NCBI RefSeq assembly: GCF_006874425.1
Contig: NZ_VIJZ01000003.1
Coordinates: forward strand, 62,001 to 126,000
DNA from: Paenibacillus ottowii
GTDB lineage: Bacteria > Bacillota > Bacilli > Paenibacillales > Paenibacillaceae
Reading direction: 5' to 3'
DNA length: 64,000 nt
Shown here: piece after piece, positions 1 through 8,354 of the stretch
Numbering within the stretch: position 1 is the stretch's first letter
Layout: each line of letters starts with the position of its first letter
Translations under genes and position numbers: made by a program
Notes under the pieces: generated by a model
Seen by the model: only the letters and a program-made list of their open reading frames with translations
Databases searched by the model: none
Told to the model about the DNA's origin: nothing

Positions 1-3000
1 GCGTGAAGCTGCCTGGTACGGACGGCTGCTCGGTGATGCCATACGTTTTTAAGTTCGTTGGAAGCTCATCCAGCGTAATGACGTTCGGATGATTATACAC
101 TTTTTTCAGATGCTCAAGACTGTTTTGTTTGCCGTCTCTCAGAAAATCCCCATACCATGTAGCAAACCAGCTCCAATGGGCTTGATACGCCTTCATCAGA
201 TCAGGGTCCGGAATCGGTCCATTTTCGCTCATGGCAACTAGCTTTTTGTCCTTGCCCAGTGCAACAAGGTCTTCGTATTTTGCAATTTGCGGGCTGTAAT
301 CCCCTGCTTGCGGATAAGAGTCAAAGCTCAAAATATCCACAACCTCATCTCCCGGATACCAGTCCAGAGCAACAGAATTCCATACCCATATCAGATTGTT
401 CAATTTGTGCACATTCGTCAAACGATCATGCATCAAAATATACAATTTTATAACAGGCTCAGGACCTTTGGCGCCCCACCAAAACCATTTGCCTTCCGCT
501 TCGTGCAAAGGACGGAACAGGACAGGAACCTTCGCATCCTGGAGCTTCTTCAATTGCGCTGCAATCACATCGATGTCGCGAATAAGCAATTTATAATCCT
601 CGGACTCCGGATGATTCATCGCATATTCTACATCGAATGTGGTCGAATCAGCATAAAAGCCTCTCCACCATTCTTTTCCCTGCGTATCGATCAGGCCTTT
701 TGGCGCGTTCCAGTGCCATGCAAAGGTAACGATGCCTCCTTGCTTATCCCATGCAATCGCCTTTTCCGCCTCAGTGGAACTAAGACCGTGTTCCGCTCTG
801 CTTGGCGAATAATCGATCAGGTCAAGCGCTGCAATCGCCGGCTTTTTACCTACATTGGCTTGAAGCCAGTCAATCTCGTTCATTTCCTCTTGTCCAGAGA
901 GCATATTCTTCCCGTATTGATCAACCAGATAGTTCATCAATGCTTTGGCTTCTACGGTCGCATTCGGATCGGTGAGTGTTTTGGTTACCGCATGCGGTGG
1001 GCGATCAGCAGCAGGCTCCAGCCTGACGTAGTCGATATCGTACCAGCCCCAGCCTGTTTCAAAACCGATTGTATTCGCGCCTGCATTTAATAGAACCTTG
1101 CCTCCGGAAGTTTCTTTGAAATCTGCTGTTTTCTCCAGCAACAGTTCGCCAAACGCTTTGCCGTTTAAGGAGAAATTCGTACGTTTGTCATCATGAGGAG
1201 AACGATAGCCGATTGTAAGATTGTACAAACCTGCCGTTGGAGCCTGAATCGTCATCGTCAGAGAATCTCCTGCATTGTGGAAATTCGTTACATAACCAGT
1301 GCCAGAGTAGCCGGTTCCGCTGGATTCCACAATGGTTCCCTTCAGTATGCCGTCTTCGGCTTCATAGCGAACTGGACCGTTTACAGGCGTATTCGGAACC
1401 GCTTTCAAAACATGGGATTCGCTCGTTCCCTTATTTGTTTTGGCAGTTACTTTGTAATAGTATGGAGTGCCGTTCGTTAGGTTAGTATCCGTATAAGACG
1501 TTTCATTCAAATTGGATGCTACAGCAGTAAAAGGACCGTTTTCATCCGCTGCTCGCTGTACACTGTAGCCCACAACTTCGCTGGAAGCGTCCCAAGACAA
1601 ATGGACTTTCCCATCGCCAGCCTCTGCCTTCAGCTTAAAGCTATCAGGATTTTCCACTGGTGGCACAGACGTATCTTTGCCAGCAGTCAGCACAATATGA
1701 TAAGCCGTCAAAGGCGGTACGGTATAAGTAAAACGGTTGCCTGAAATTTGTGTAATCGGTTCTGCTTCTTTAATTTGTGGGCTATTTTTATCGAAGCCCC
1801 ATACTTTACCGGAGCCGTAAGTCGTCTCGCCAGAAAGATCAAATTGGGCGTCGAATGCGCTGTCCATGCTTTTGTTCATGACCACGAGGTGCAGTTCCTT
1901 GTCGGATGCATTCGCTATGGAAGCATGCACGGAGCTGTTAACAATATCCGACGTTTGCGCACTAACACTCGTATCACCGAAAGTAGCGTTTTTTCCGTCA
2001 TAATTGCGATAAAGCTTGTAAGCAGCACTAACGTAGTTGTTCGCACTATCTTTTAACTTCCAGTAGTTTGCCATATAAACATCGTTTTTTCCGAAGATGC
2101 CCAGCACATCGGCCATCGCAATCCCGCCGGAAATATCATTTTCACCGCCATAGCTATACTCGGTCATTGCCAGCTTGGTTCCTGGATAATACTTATCCAC
2201 CGACTGCTTCAACCGAGGCAGTATAGGCAAAAACTCGCTGTTCCACTGGGCGATCCAGCTATCTTCCTTATAGGTCGGGTCCCACAAAGTACGAGGTGCC
2301 TGCATTCTGGCTTGCTTCGTTTCATCATTGCCTACCTCATTCGTAACTCGTATGCCTCCGCCCATCGCCTCGGGATACCAGTGTACATCAAAGGCATCCA
2401 GCAATCTCTTGCCTTCGGCTTTTGAACTGAGGCGCATTTGATCCAGATAATAGTCCACAAACCAGCTATAGTTGCCTTTTACAGAGTCCCAATCAGGTGC
2501 AGTTTGCAGATCTTTATAGGCGCCAAAACCGTAAAGAACTGGCCCAAAAATCTCCGCTCCCGCATCAACTGCTTTCACAGCTTTGGATAAGCTTACGGAC
2601 CGGTCTACCAGCTCTTTCGCCCCGACCTTTTCACCATGAATGCGTGGATGTGTATGCGACCAGAGAGCGGGTTCATTGTCGAGCGCATATCCTTTCACAC
2701 CTGTCTTTGTTGAAGCAGCTCCGTACTTTTTCACTAAAAAATTAACGAACTCATCTACATACACCCGATTGTCATTCAGATCAGGCTGTAGCTGGAACGG
2801 TGCATTTTTAGCGTTTACGACCTGATTCCAACGAGCGGACGGAGCCTTTTCGCTTTCCTGCACACTGCCGTTTCCATCCTTGGCCACATAACCGGCCATT
2901 GGCAATGTAACTAAAGAATAAGCGCCAAGCTTCAGCGATTGATCATGAAACGAAGTCGTCACCGCTCCCGGCTTTTCGCATTCGGCTTGTGTCAGGCCAC

Positions 3001-3337
3001 CATTACTACATAAATAGTTATCGCTGGATTGCTGCCAGTCACTTCCTGCATTGGACATATTGTTTTCCCAGTTGTATCCGGTCATTCGATTGCCACCAAG
3101 CCGTCTGGCAGCCATATGTTCATCGCCCGCCAAATCCTGATTCGTACCGTATATATAAGGACTAATTGGCTTACGATCCTTGGATGTATCTACTTTAATG
3201 GTGATAGTCTTTGCCGTTTGACCGTGAACTACAGCTGGAGCCGGTAAAGCCCCTCCTGCTATCATCGTGCATGCCATGACGACAGGCAGCCACTTGGAAC
3301 GTTTGAACAAAATACTCCTGCTATTTTTCGCCTTCAT
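1..3337 (-). CDS. cel44C-man26A: Bifunctional GH44 endoglucanase/xyloglucanase - GH26 mannanase, 3' end cut by window
   Basis: Secreted plant-polysaccharide hydrolase; 1112 residues are visible and the C-terminus lies outside the window. The ATG at 3337 follows GGAGGAAAACGGC. It opens with a basic and hydrophobic signal peptide ending near PAPAVVHGQ. Residues about 40-545 are a GH44 catalytic domain with the acid/base Glu222 in ALDNEPALW and the nucleophile Glu393 in MTEYSYGG; their spacing matches known GH44 enzymes. Residues about 565-650 look like Fn3, and about 650-775 like a CBM35-type beta-sandwich (GWGWYDIDYVRLE). From about 790 there is a GH26 domain with acid/base Glu946 (RPLHEAEG) and nucleophile Glu1038 (MSENGPIP). 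Known enzymes of this architecture from P. polymyxa end in a CBM3, which would be off-window here. It acts outside the cell on beta-glucan or xyloglucan and on mannan. Family call very secure; domain edges approximate. Confidence 0.95.
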   Translation of the reverse strand, partial: MKAKNSRSILFKRSKWLPVVMACTMIAGGALPAPAVVHGQTAKTITIKVDTSKDRKPISPYIYGTNQDLAGDEHMAARRLGGNRMTGYNWENNMSNAGSDWQQSSDNYLCSNGGLTQAECEKPGAVTTSFHDQSLKLGAYSLVTLPMAGYVAKDGNGSVQESEKAPSARWNQVVNAKNAPFQLQPDLNDNRVYVDEFVNFLVKKYGAASTKTGVKGYALDNEPALWSHTHPRIHGEKVGAKELVDRSVSLSKAVKAVDAGAEIFGPVLYGFGAYKDLQTAPDWDSVKGNYSWFVDYYLDQMRLSSKAEGKRLLDAFDVHWYPEAMGGGIRVTNEVGNDETKQARMQAPRTLWDPTYKEDSWIAQWNSEFLPILPRLKQSVDKYYPGTKLAMTEYSYGGENDISGGIAMADVLGIFGKNDVYMANYWKLKDSANNYVSAAYKLYRNYDGKNATFGDTSVSAQTSDIVNSSVHASIANASDKELHLVVMNKSMDSAFDAQFDLSGETTYGSGKVWGFDKNSPQIKEAEPITQISGNRFTYTVPPLTAYHIVLTAGKDTSVPPVENPDSFKLKAEAGDGKVHLSWDASSEVVGYSVQRAADENGPFTAVASNLNETSYTDTNLTNGTPYYYKVTAKTNKGTSESHVLKAVPNTPVNGPVRYEAEDGILKGTIVESSGTGYSGTGYVTNFHNAGDSLTMTIQAPTAGLYNLTIGYRSPHDDKRTNFSLNGKAFGELLLEKTADFKETSGGKVLLNAGANTIGFETGWGWYDIDYVRLEPAADRPPHAVTKTLTDPNATVEAKALMNYLVDQYGKNMLSGQEEMNEIDWLQANVGKKPAIAALDLIDYSPSRAEHGLSSTEAEKAIAWDKQGGIVTFAWHWNAPKGLIDTQGKEWWRGFYADSTTFDVEYAMNHPESEDYKLLIRDIDVIAAQLKKLQDAKVPVLFRPLHEAEGKWFWWGAKGPEPVIKLYILMHDRLTNVHKLNNLIWVWNSVALDWYPGDEVVDILSFDSYPQAGDYSPQIAKYEDLVALGKDKKLVAMSENGPIPDPDLMKAYQAHWSWFATWYGDFLRDGKQNSLEHLKKVYNHPNVITLDELPTNLKTYGITEQPSVPGSFT

Positions 3338-3464
3338 GCCGTTTTCCTCCTTTACATTTGAAAAAGAGCAGCACCCATTCGAGTACCGCTTCCTCAGGCT
3401 TTTAGGCTCCTGATTCCAAACGAGTTGATTGTTCTGGTACAGCGTCACCTTACTCTAAACCATA
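3338..3464 (-). promoter_or_regulatory. Structure-prone 5' leader of the GH44-GH26 gene
   Basis: The leader just upstream of the ribosome binding site can fold into a branched shape. GGTAC/GTACC arms at 3383-3387 and 3436-3440 enclose two smaller hairpins (CCA..TGG and CAGG..CCTG types). It matches no riboswitch consensus I can recall. The rest of the gap up to 3731 is AT-rich with no gene seen. Confidence 0.3.
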
Positions 3465-3731
3465 AATTCATTTTTTATAGATACGTGCTTACATTCCTCC
3501 CATCGAAGCAGCAAGTATCCGATTGATTATACGCTCCTTTCCGTCCGAAATTCAGAATTGCTCGGATCTTCAAAGGTTGTAATACGGCCGTGCTATACGG
3601 TTCTACCGACCAAATCATCATATCGAACTATTTATGGGACGCAATGTCCATATCCATAAAATATTCTATATATCCATATAGCAGAACATAACTAGAGTTG
3701 ACTTATTAAATAACTTTATAGCGTGAGTATT

Positions 3732-3764
3732 AAAAAAAGCCCCTTAGCTAAGGGACTTTTTATT
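3732..3764 (-). terminator. Rho-independent terminator after the 3811-4194 gene
   Basis: The palindrome CCCTTAGCTAAGGG at 3741-3754 is flanked by A-rich sequence on one side and T-rich on the other, so it could work in both directions. On the minus strand it lies about 50 bases after the stop of the 127-residue gene. Confidence 0.75.
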
Positions 3765-3810
3765 TTGCGATAAGTACGCTATTCAATCGCAATAGCTTTT
3801 TTTCTTTTTC

Positions 3811-4194
3811 CTACCGTACTTTGTCCTTTTGAATAAGCTCGTAGTAGATCCGTGCAGACTCAGCATCTCCAGTGGATAAGATGTATTCTGCTAAAGGTGC
3901 GCACAACTTTTGGAGATAGAAGGAGTACAGCAGTTCAGCCGTGTCAAAATGAATGTGCAGCACGCGTTTCATCAGTTCTTCGAATTTGTTATAATCCAGT
4001 TCTTCCGGGCTAATATCAAACGGGTATTCTGGAAAGGTTTGTTTTTGAATCTCAACAAATTGCTCTTTAAGTTTTGGTTGATTGCCTGATCGTGCAGCCG
4101 AAAAATTCATCATAAAAAAAGATACAAAATCTGTCTCACGGTCGCTTAACCCATAATACTCACACCAGCGCATGAACATCAGCGGTTTTACCAT
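3811..4194 (-). CDS. Hypothetical protein, 127 aa
   Basis: I do not recognise this protein. The start is well supported by AAAGGAGATTTATAT before the ATG. The product is soluble-looking, with no signal peptide or membrane segment. It is rich in aromatic residues (several Phe/Tyr pairs), mostly predicted helical, and ends in a charged IQKDKVR tail. It stands alone between the GH44-GH26 gene and a methyltransferase gene, each separated by terminator-like hairpins, so it is probably monocistronic. No catalytic motif is visible. Confidence 0.7.
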   Translation of the reverse strand: MVKPLMFMRWCEYYGLSDRETDFVSFFMMNFSAARSGNQPKLKEQFVEIQKQTFPEYPFDISPEELDYNKFEELMKRVLHIHFDTAELLYSFYLQKLCAPLAEYILSTGDAESARIYYELIQKDKVR

Positions 4195-4363
4195 ATATAA
4201 ATCTCCTTTAACAAAAGTTCAGATTTATTATGAATCCTACAAAAATCTAACAGGTTCCAACTTATGTAATATATAGGTTAAGCCCCATTTTAAAAGATGA
4301 TTCCTTAAAACAATTTTGCTATTTAACATATCCATTCTCTTATATTTCCATAAAAGTAGACAA

Positions 4364-4407
4364 CAAAAAAGACCGTTTCAACATCTTAATGATGCTGACC
4401 TAGTCTT
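4364..4407 (-). terminator. Probable terminator after the methyltransferase gene
   Basis: Imperfect hairpin with AAGAC/GTCTT at the base and GCATC/GATGT at the top, followed on the minus strand by TTTTTT. It lies about 60 bases past the stop of the 4468-5025 gene. Confidence 0.5.
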
Positions 4408-4467
4408 CTCATAATCATATGCATATGGATATTCGTATCTATTCTAATCTCCTACATAGCTGAAGGC

Positions 4468-5025
4468 TCACAGGCTGCAAGTGAACACATAGGCTGGCGG
4501 AACATTATAGTTTACCTTTTTAATCTGGATATCTGCAAAAAAAGTACGGAAGAAATTGTGCTTAACCTTGCTGTACTGGAACGTAATAAACTTGCCCTCC
4601 TGGCCTAACACCTCAGCCGTTTGTCCCAAAATGAGACTGGATAACGCAGCGGGTAAGCTGGTAAAAGGTAGCCCCGATACGATATAATCCACTTTCGAGA
4701 CGTGGTACTGTTTCATATACCGTGCGACATGCTCGGCTGAACCATGAATAATGTGTACCTTCTCCAGATGTCCATATTTGCTTTGTAACGTTTTGTAAAA
4801 CGATTCGTTAGCCTCTATCACTAACAGTAGCGTTTCTGGACGCTTGTTCAAAATCAGCTCTTGCGTAAACACACCCGTCCCGGCCCCATATTCAATAATA
4901 CACGAGGCTTTGTCAAAGTAAATCGGTGTGGCAATTTGCTTGGCCAGCTGTCTTGAGCTGGGTATAACAGCGCCTACGCTGCGTGGGTGCCTGATGTACT
5001 CTCGAATAAAGTGAATCGCGTTCAT
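4468..5025 (-). CDS. Class I SAM-dependent methyltransferase, PmtA-like
   Basis: 185-residue predicted SAM methyltransferase. Motif I is IIEYGAGTGVFT, followed by an acidic end of strand 2 (LLVIEANESF) and motif IV-like VDYIVSGLPF. The N-terminal HFIREYIRHPRSVGAVIPSS is typical of proteins annotated as phospholipid N-methyltransferase (PmtA-like) or rRNA adenine dimethylase-like. Substrate is unknown; a lipid or small molecule is a guess from the family. I chose ATG 5025 because GGGAGAGG sits just upstream. A TTG at 5073 in the same frame has no good ribosome binding site. Single gene with its own terminator. Confidence 0.75.
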   Translation of the reverse strand: MNAIHFIREYIRHPRSVGAVIPSSRQLAKQIATPIYFDKASCIIEYGAGTGVFTQELILNKRPETLLLVIEANESFYKTLQSKYGHLEKVHIIHGSAEHVARYMKQYHVSKVDYIVSGLPFTSLPAALSSLILGQTAEVLGQEGKFITFQYSKVKHNFFRTFFADIQIKKVNYNVPPAYVFTCSL

Positions 5026-5146
5026 CTTTTCCTCTCCCTGCTTGATACACATGATAGGCACTCGGTTCATCAAAGGTTCCCATTACATATTCATTGTATA
5101 CCGATCAGAATATTGATTTCAAGCAGGCTACTGTTGCCATATACAA

Positions 5147-5193
5147 AAGAGGGTAGTCATATTCGATTCTAATCAAATTATGACTACCCTCTT
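5147..5193 (-). terminator. Terminator after the PDZ-protein gene
   Basis: Perfect 15-base inverted repeat (arms 5147-5161 and 5179-5193, AAGAGGGTAGTCATA) with a T run on the minus side, just after the stop at 5204. Confidence 0.85.
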
Positions 5194-5203
5194 GGTGCGA
5201 TAT

Positions 5204-6520
5204 CTATGAATCCATAGTGTCCAAATGCGTACCCTCTGTCTTGGAGGCCTGTCCCGCCTTACGTCGTCGTGCACCTATGTGCATGGCCACAATTCGGTAG
5301 ATGGAGGCCGGCTGTATGGACACGGCCCAGCCTGCGTCTTCATCCGGCGCAAGCACAACCCCCAGTTGGTGGTGATCACCATCGTACATGCCTCGCTGTA
5401 CAAACTTGCTCTCACCTTGCAAATTGCGTACCTCCAGCTTGCAAAAAGCAGAATTGACCCGCAGTGCCTGGTGCAGCTCGGCACGGCTGTTCACCACCAT
5501 GCCATTCACCCGGTAAATGGCTTCGCCCGGCAGGATGCCCATGGCTGTCGCCGGACTATCTGGCAGCACAGCGAGCACACGCATCCCTTGCTCTGGATGT
5601 ACAAACATCGGGCTAAGACGGCTTTCCTCTATATTGCCGTACCAGATCAGCGCCTCATGAGCCAGGAAGGAGAATAACGCTGCCAGCAAGATCAGCGGAC
5701 TCCACCAGGCTGCCAACAGGCTTAGCAAAAGCAAAGCCACACTGTACAGGAGCAAACGGTTCGAAGTGAGTGCTGCCTTCTGTCGTGGCAACTGGCCGAG
5801 CGTCACACTGCTAAAGCCCATCAGGACCGGCAGCGCTGCTAGCATATACCCCGTTCCGGCAGCGCCACCGAACAAAGGTGTCCAGGGAAGCGTGAAGCCT
5901 CCCTGGGCAGGTACCAACAACAGCAACGGAATAGGCCAGAGGTCTTCCATACGATAGCCGCCAACCAATCGTCCCCGTTTGCCCTCAACAAACAGTGGAG
6001 TGGCTGCCTTTCCTCCTTGCCAGCGAACCAACAGCGCTTCAGCCACATGCAGCACAGCAACGAGCACTAAGAGTGCTGGAATATCCAATCCACGGATGGC
6101 TGCTACCGCTGTCCCGAGCGCTCCCCCAGGTTGCCAGCCACTGGCTACGTTTAGAAAAAACTGAACTACACCTAGCAGACCTGCCGAATAAGCAAGACAT
6201 AGGTAACGGACGCGTACCAACATGAGCAATAATGTGGCTATCCACAGGCACACGATGGAAGTCGAGGTCAGATGCACGCTGACGAACATTCCCAGAGCGG
6301 ATATTGCTACCCCAGCAAGCAAGCCACTCCATATGACACGCCAGGTCTCAGCAGCCCAGCTATGCATTCTAGTATGAAATAGCTTGCGCTCCAGCAGCAT
6401 TTGCCGACGATATCCAAGCGCGACAATGAGTATCGAGATATAGTAAAACGGCTGCAAAAGCAGGTACAAGCAAGCATTCAAGACGCTCCATCCCCATTGT
6501 AATGCCCATTCCAAGTCCAT
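5204..6520 (-). CDS. minJ: PDZ-domain polytopic membrane protein, MinJ-like
   Basis: 438 residues with about seven to eight hydrophobic segments in the first 300 residues. A PDZ domain follows at about 310-385 (core ILPGEAIYRVNGMVVNSRAELHQAL), and the tail is short and basic. In Bacillus, MinJ (YvjD/SwrAB) links DivIVA to MinCD at the septum and poles and is encoded close to ctpB and ftsEX; the same neighbours occur here. The start at 6520 follows AAGGAGTGTGA. A terminator lies between it and the upstream protease gene, so it is probably transcribed on its own. The family call rests on architecture and gene order; the sequence is likely divergent from B. subtilis MinJ. Confidence 0.75.
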   Translation of the reverse strand: MDLEWALQWGWSVLNACLYLLLQPFYYISILIVALGYRRQMLLERKLFHTRMHSWAAETWRVIWSGLLAGVAISALGMFVSVHLTSTSIVCLWIATLLLMLVRVRYLCLAYSAGLLGVVQFFLNVASGWQPGGALGTAVAAIRGLDIPALLVLVAVLHVAEALLVRWQGGKAATPLFVEGKRGRLVGGYRMEDLWPIPLLLLVPAQGGFTLPWTPLFGGAAGTGYMLAALPVLMGFSSVTLGQLPRQKAALTSNRLLLYSVALLLLSLLAAWWSPLILLAALFSFLAHEALIWYGNIEESRLSPMFVHPEQGMRVLAVLPDSPATAMGILPGEAIYRVNGMVVNSRAELHQALRVNSAFCKLEVRNLQGESKFVQRGMYDGDHHQLGVVLAPDEDAGWAVSIQPASIYRIVAMHIGARRRKAGQASKTEGTHLDTMDS

Positions 6521-6641
6521 TCACACTCCTTATGCCCCTGGTCCGCTGTATAGCGGAGCACGTACATTTCATATCCATTTATTCTATATGAAATTGCCAA
6601 CGTAGGGAAGACAAACCGACAGACTGCAAATAAATCCCAAT

Positions 6642-6670
6642 AAAAAAGGGGACTGTTTCCAGCCCCCTTG
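6642..6670 (-). terminator. Terminator after the S41 protease gene
   Basis: The minus strand reads CAAGGGGGCTGG, loop, CAGTCCCCTTTTTTA: a GC-rich stem with a T tract, 14 bases past the stop. Confidence 0.85.
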
Positions 6671-6683
6671 TGTAGCCTCTCTA

Positions 6684-8150
6684 TTATTTCGCTACGTTTG
6701 CCTTCATTTCCTTCCGAATCTCTTCAATCCCCTGCTTGAGCTGATTGTCATTTTTCGGATCACGAATTTTTTCAATCAGCTTGGCTTCCATCGCTGCTGC
6801 TGTCTTCGCGTCAATGATGCCGTTAGCCGTCAGCTTCGCCTCTTTTTGAAAAGCCATAACAGAGCTTTCAGTCACTTTGTCAAAATAGCCATCCTCGCGA
6901 CCTGGTTTGTAGCCCAAGCCTTGCAGAATGATTTGTGCATTTTTGACATCACTGCTATTCATATTGTATTTCAAGGACTTTTCCTTGTTCAGCGGTGCGG
7001 CCGTAAAGTATTCAGGCTGTTCCACCGCGATATCCGGCTTAATCCCTTTTTTATGAATCCATGTTCCATTTGGCGTCAGCCATTTGGCAATCGTGATTTT
7101 GAGTAGGCTGCCATCACCCATTTGCTTGTCATAGCTGGTTTGTACAGTGCCTTTACCAAAGGAGTTTTCCCCGATCAACACTGCACCAGCGGATTGCTGG
7201 AGAGCACCTGCCAGAATTTCGGACGCACTGGCGCTACCTTTATTCATGAGCAAAGTCACTGGGTAATTTTTGCGCGAACCTTTGGATTTCTCTTCCTCAC
7301 GCTTCTGATTTTTATCTTCAACTTGTACGATTGTTTTGCCGGAAGGTACAAATTGCTCTGCAATATTAATAACGACAGAAAGGACTCCACCCGGGTTATT
7401 GCGCACGTCAATGACGAGTCCTTTAAGCCCTTGTTTTTCCAGCTTCGCTAACTCTTCCTTGAATCGTTCTGCCGTATTTAAGGAGAACTGGGTGATCGTA
7501 ATAACGCCTACGCCACCTTTTTCCATATGAGCCGTTACAGTTTCCATATCAATATTGTCACGGGTAATCGTGTATTCAAGTGGATCAGGAGAGCCGTTAC
7601 GCTGAATTTTAACTTTGGCCTGACTGCCCTTCGGTCCACGAATTTTGGAAACAGCCTTGTTCAGATCCAATCCGTCCAGGGTTTCACCGTTAACAGACAA
7701 TATAATATCCTTAGCGCGTAGTCCCGCCTTCTCAGCTGGAGAGCCTTTGATTGGTGTGACTACGACTACTTTTCCGTTCTCAGCCGCAACTTCGGCCCCA
7801 ATCCCAGTAAAAGAGCCTTCTATGGATTGCTCGAACTGCTGTGCCGTTTCTTTACCCATATAAGAGGAATACGGATCGCCAAGCGACTCCATCATACCAT
7901 TGATCGCGCCATCCACCAGCTTGGTGCGATCCACATCCTGATAATACTGTCCCTGAATTAAGTCCATCGCTGTCTCAATTTTGCGGATATCACTTCTGGA
8001 GGAGGAACCACTCCCTGTCACACTCGCCAGCAGTCCTTCGCCCAAAGCACTATTCCCTACTGTAGTCGTTCCAGTATAAGCAAAAGTGAGCAGACTGCCG
8101 CCAAGCAGCCCGATCACCATCAAGAGTACCGCTGTACTTTTTTTCAACAT
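6684..8150 (-). CDS. ctpB: S41 family carboxyl-terminal processing protease (CtpB/CtpA)
   Basis: 488-residue membrane-anchored or secreted serine protease. An N-terminal hydrophobic segment (residues 7-25) is followed by a PDZ domain at about 100-190 (GSPAEKAGLRAKDIILSVNG) and a peptidase S41 core. The Ser-Lys-Gln set is in place: Ser308 in GSASASE, Lys333 and Gln337 in FGKGTVQ. These differ by one from the CtpB numbering known to me (309/334/338). A C-terminal peptidoglycan-binding type 1 domain (about 395-455) would hold it at the wall. CtpB in Bacillus cleaves SpoIVFA to trigger sigma-K activation, and a related role is plausible here. The gene is flanked by terminators on both sides. Confidence 0.92.
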   Translation of the reverse strand: MLKKSTAVLLMVIGLLGGSLLTFAYTGTTTVGNSALGEGLLASVTGSGSSSRSDIRKIETAMDLIQGQYYQDVDRTKLVDGAINGMMESLGDPYSSYMGKETAQQFEQSIEGSFTGIGAEVAAENGKVVVVTPIKGSPAEKAGLRAKDIILSVNGETLDGLDLNKAVSKIRGPKGSQAKVKIQRNGSPDPLEYTITRDNIDMETVTAHMEKGGVGVITITQFSLNTAERFKEELAKLEKQGLKGLVIDVRNNPGGVLSVVINIAEQFVPSGKTIVQVEDKNQKREEEKSKGSRKNYPVTLLMNKGSASASEILAGALQQSAGAVLIGENSFGKGTVQTSYDKQMGDGSLLKITIAKWLTPNGTWIHKKGIKPDIAVEQPEYFTAAPLNKEKSLKYNMNSSDVKNAQIILQGLGYKPGREDGYFDKVTESSVMAFQKEAKLTANGIIDAKTAAAMEAKLIEKIRDPKNDNQLKQGIEEIRKEMKANVAK

Positions 8151-8302
8151 CTAATCGTCCACCGCCTTCTCTTTATCTTGTATCCTATTTTCTCACAACG
8201 CATCCATTCACGAAGTATACGTCTAGCTTGTACGGAATATGTTAATTGTATCCTACTCCGTGTCTCAATGCACATGTTCCTTATTGGATATGATCCATTA
8301 CA

Positions 8303-8343
8303 GCAAAACCCTATCTGCAACCGCATAGGTTACAAATAGGGCT
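8303..8343 (-). terminator. Terminator of the ftsEX-M23 operon
   Basis: The minus strand forms GCCCTATTTGTAACC / GGTTGCAGATAGGG with a short T run, immediately after the M23 stop. Confidence 0.7.
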
Positions 8344-8354
8344 TACCATATCTG

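Noticed and set aside
287-1090. 267-codon plus-strand open frame
   Set aside because: It lies antisense inside the GH26 region of the minus-strand enzyme, with no ribosome binding site and no recognisable domain. The minus frame carries catalytic motifs throughout.
3338-3460. Leader compared by memory with c-di-GMP, TPP, SAM and ZTP riboswitch consensus
   Set aside because: None of the diagnostic cores is present, so only an unnamed structured leader is reported.
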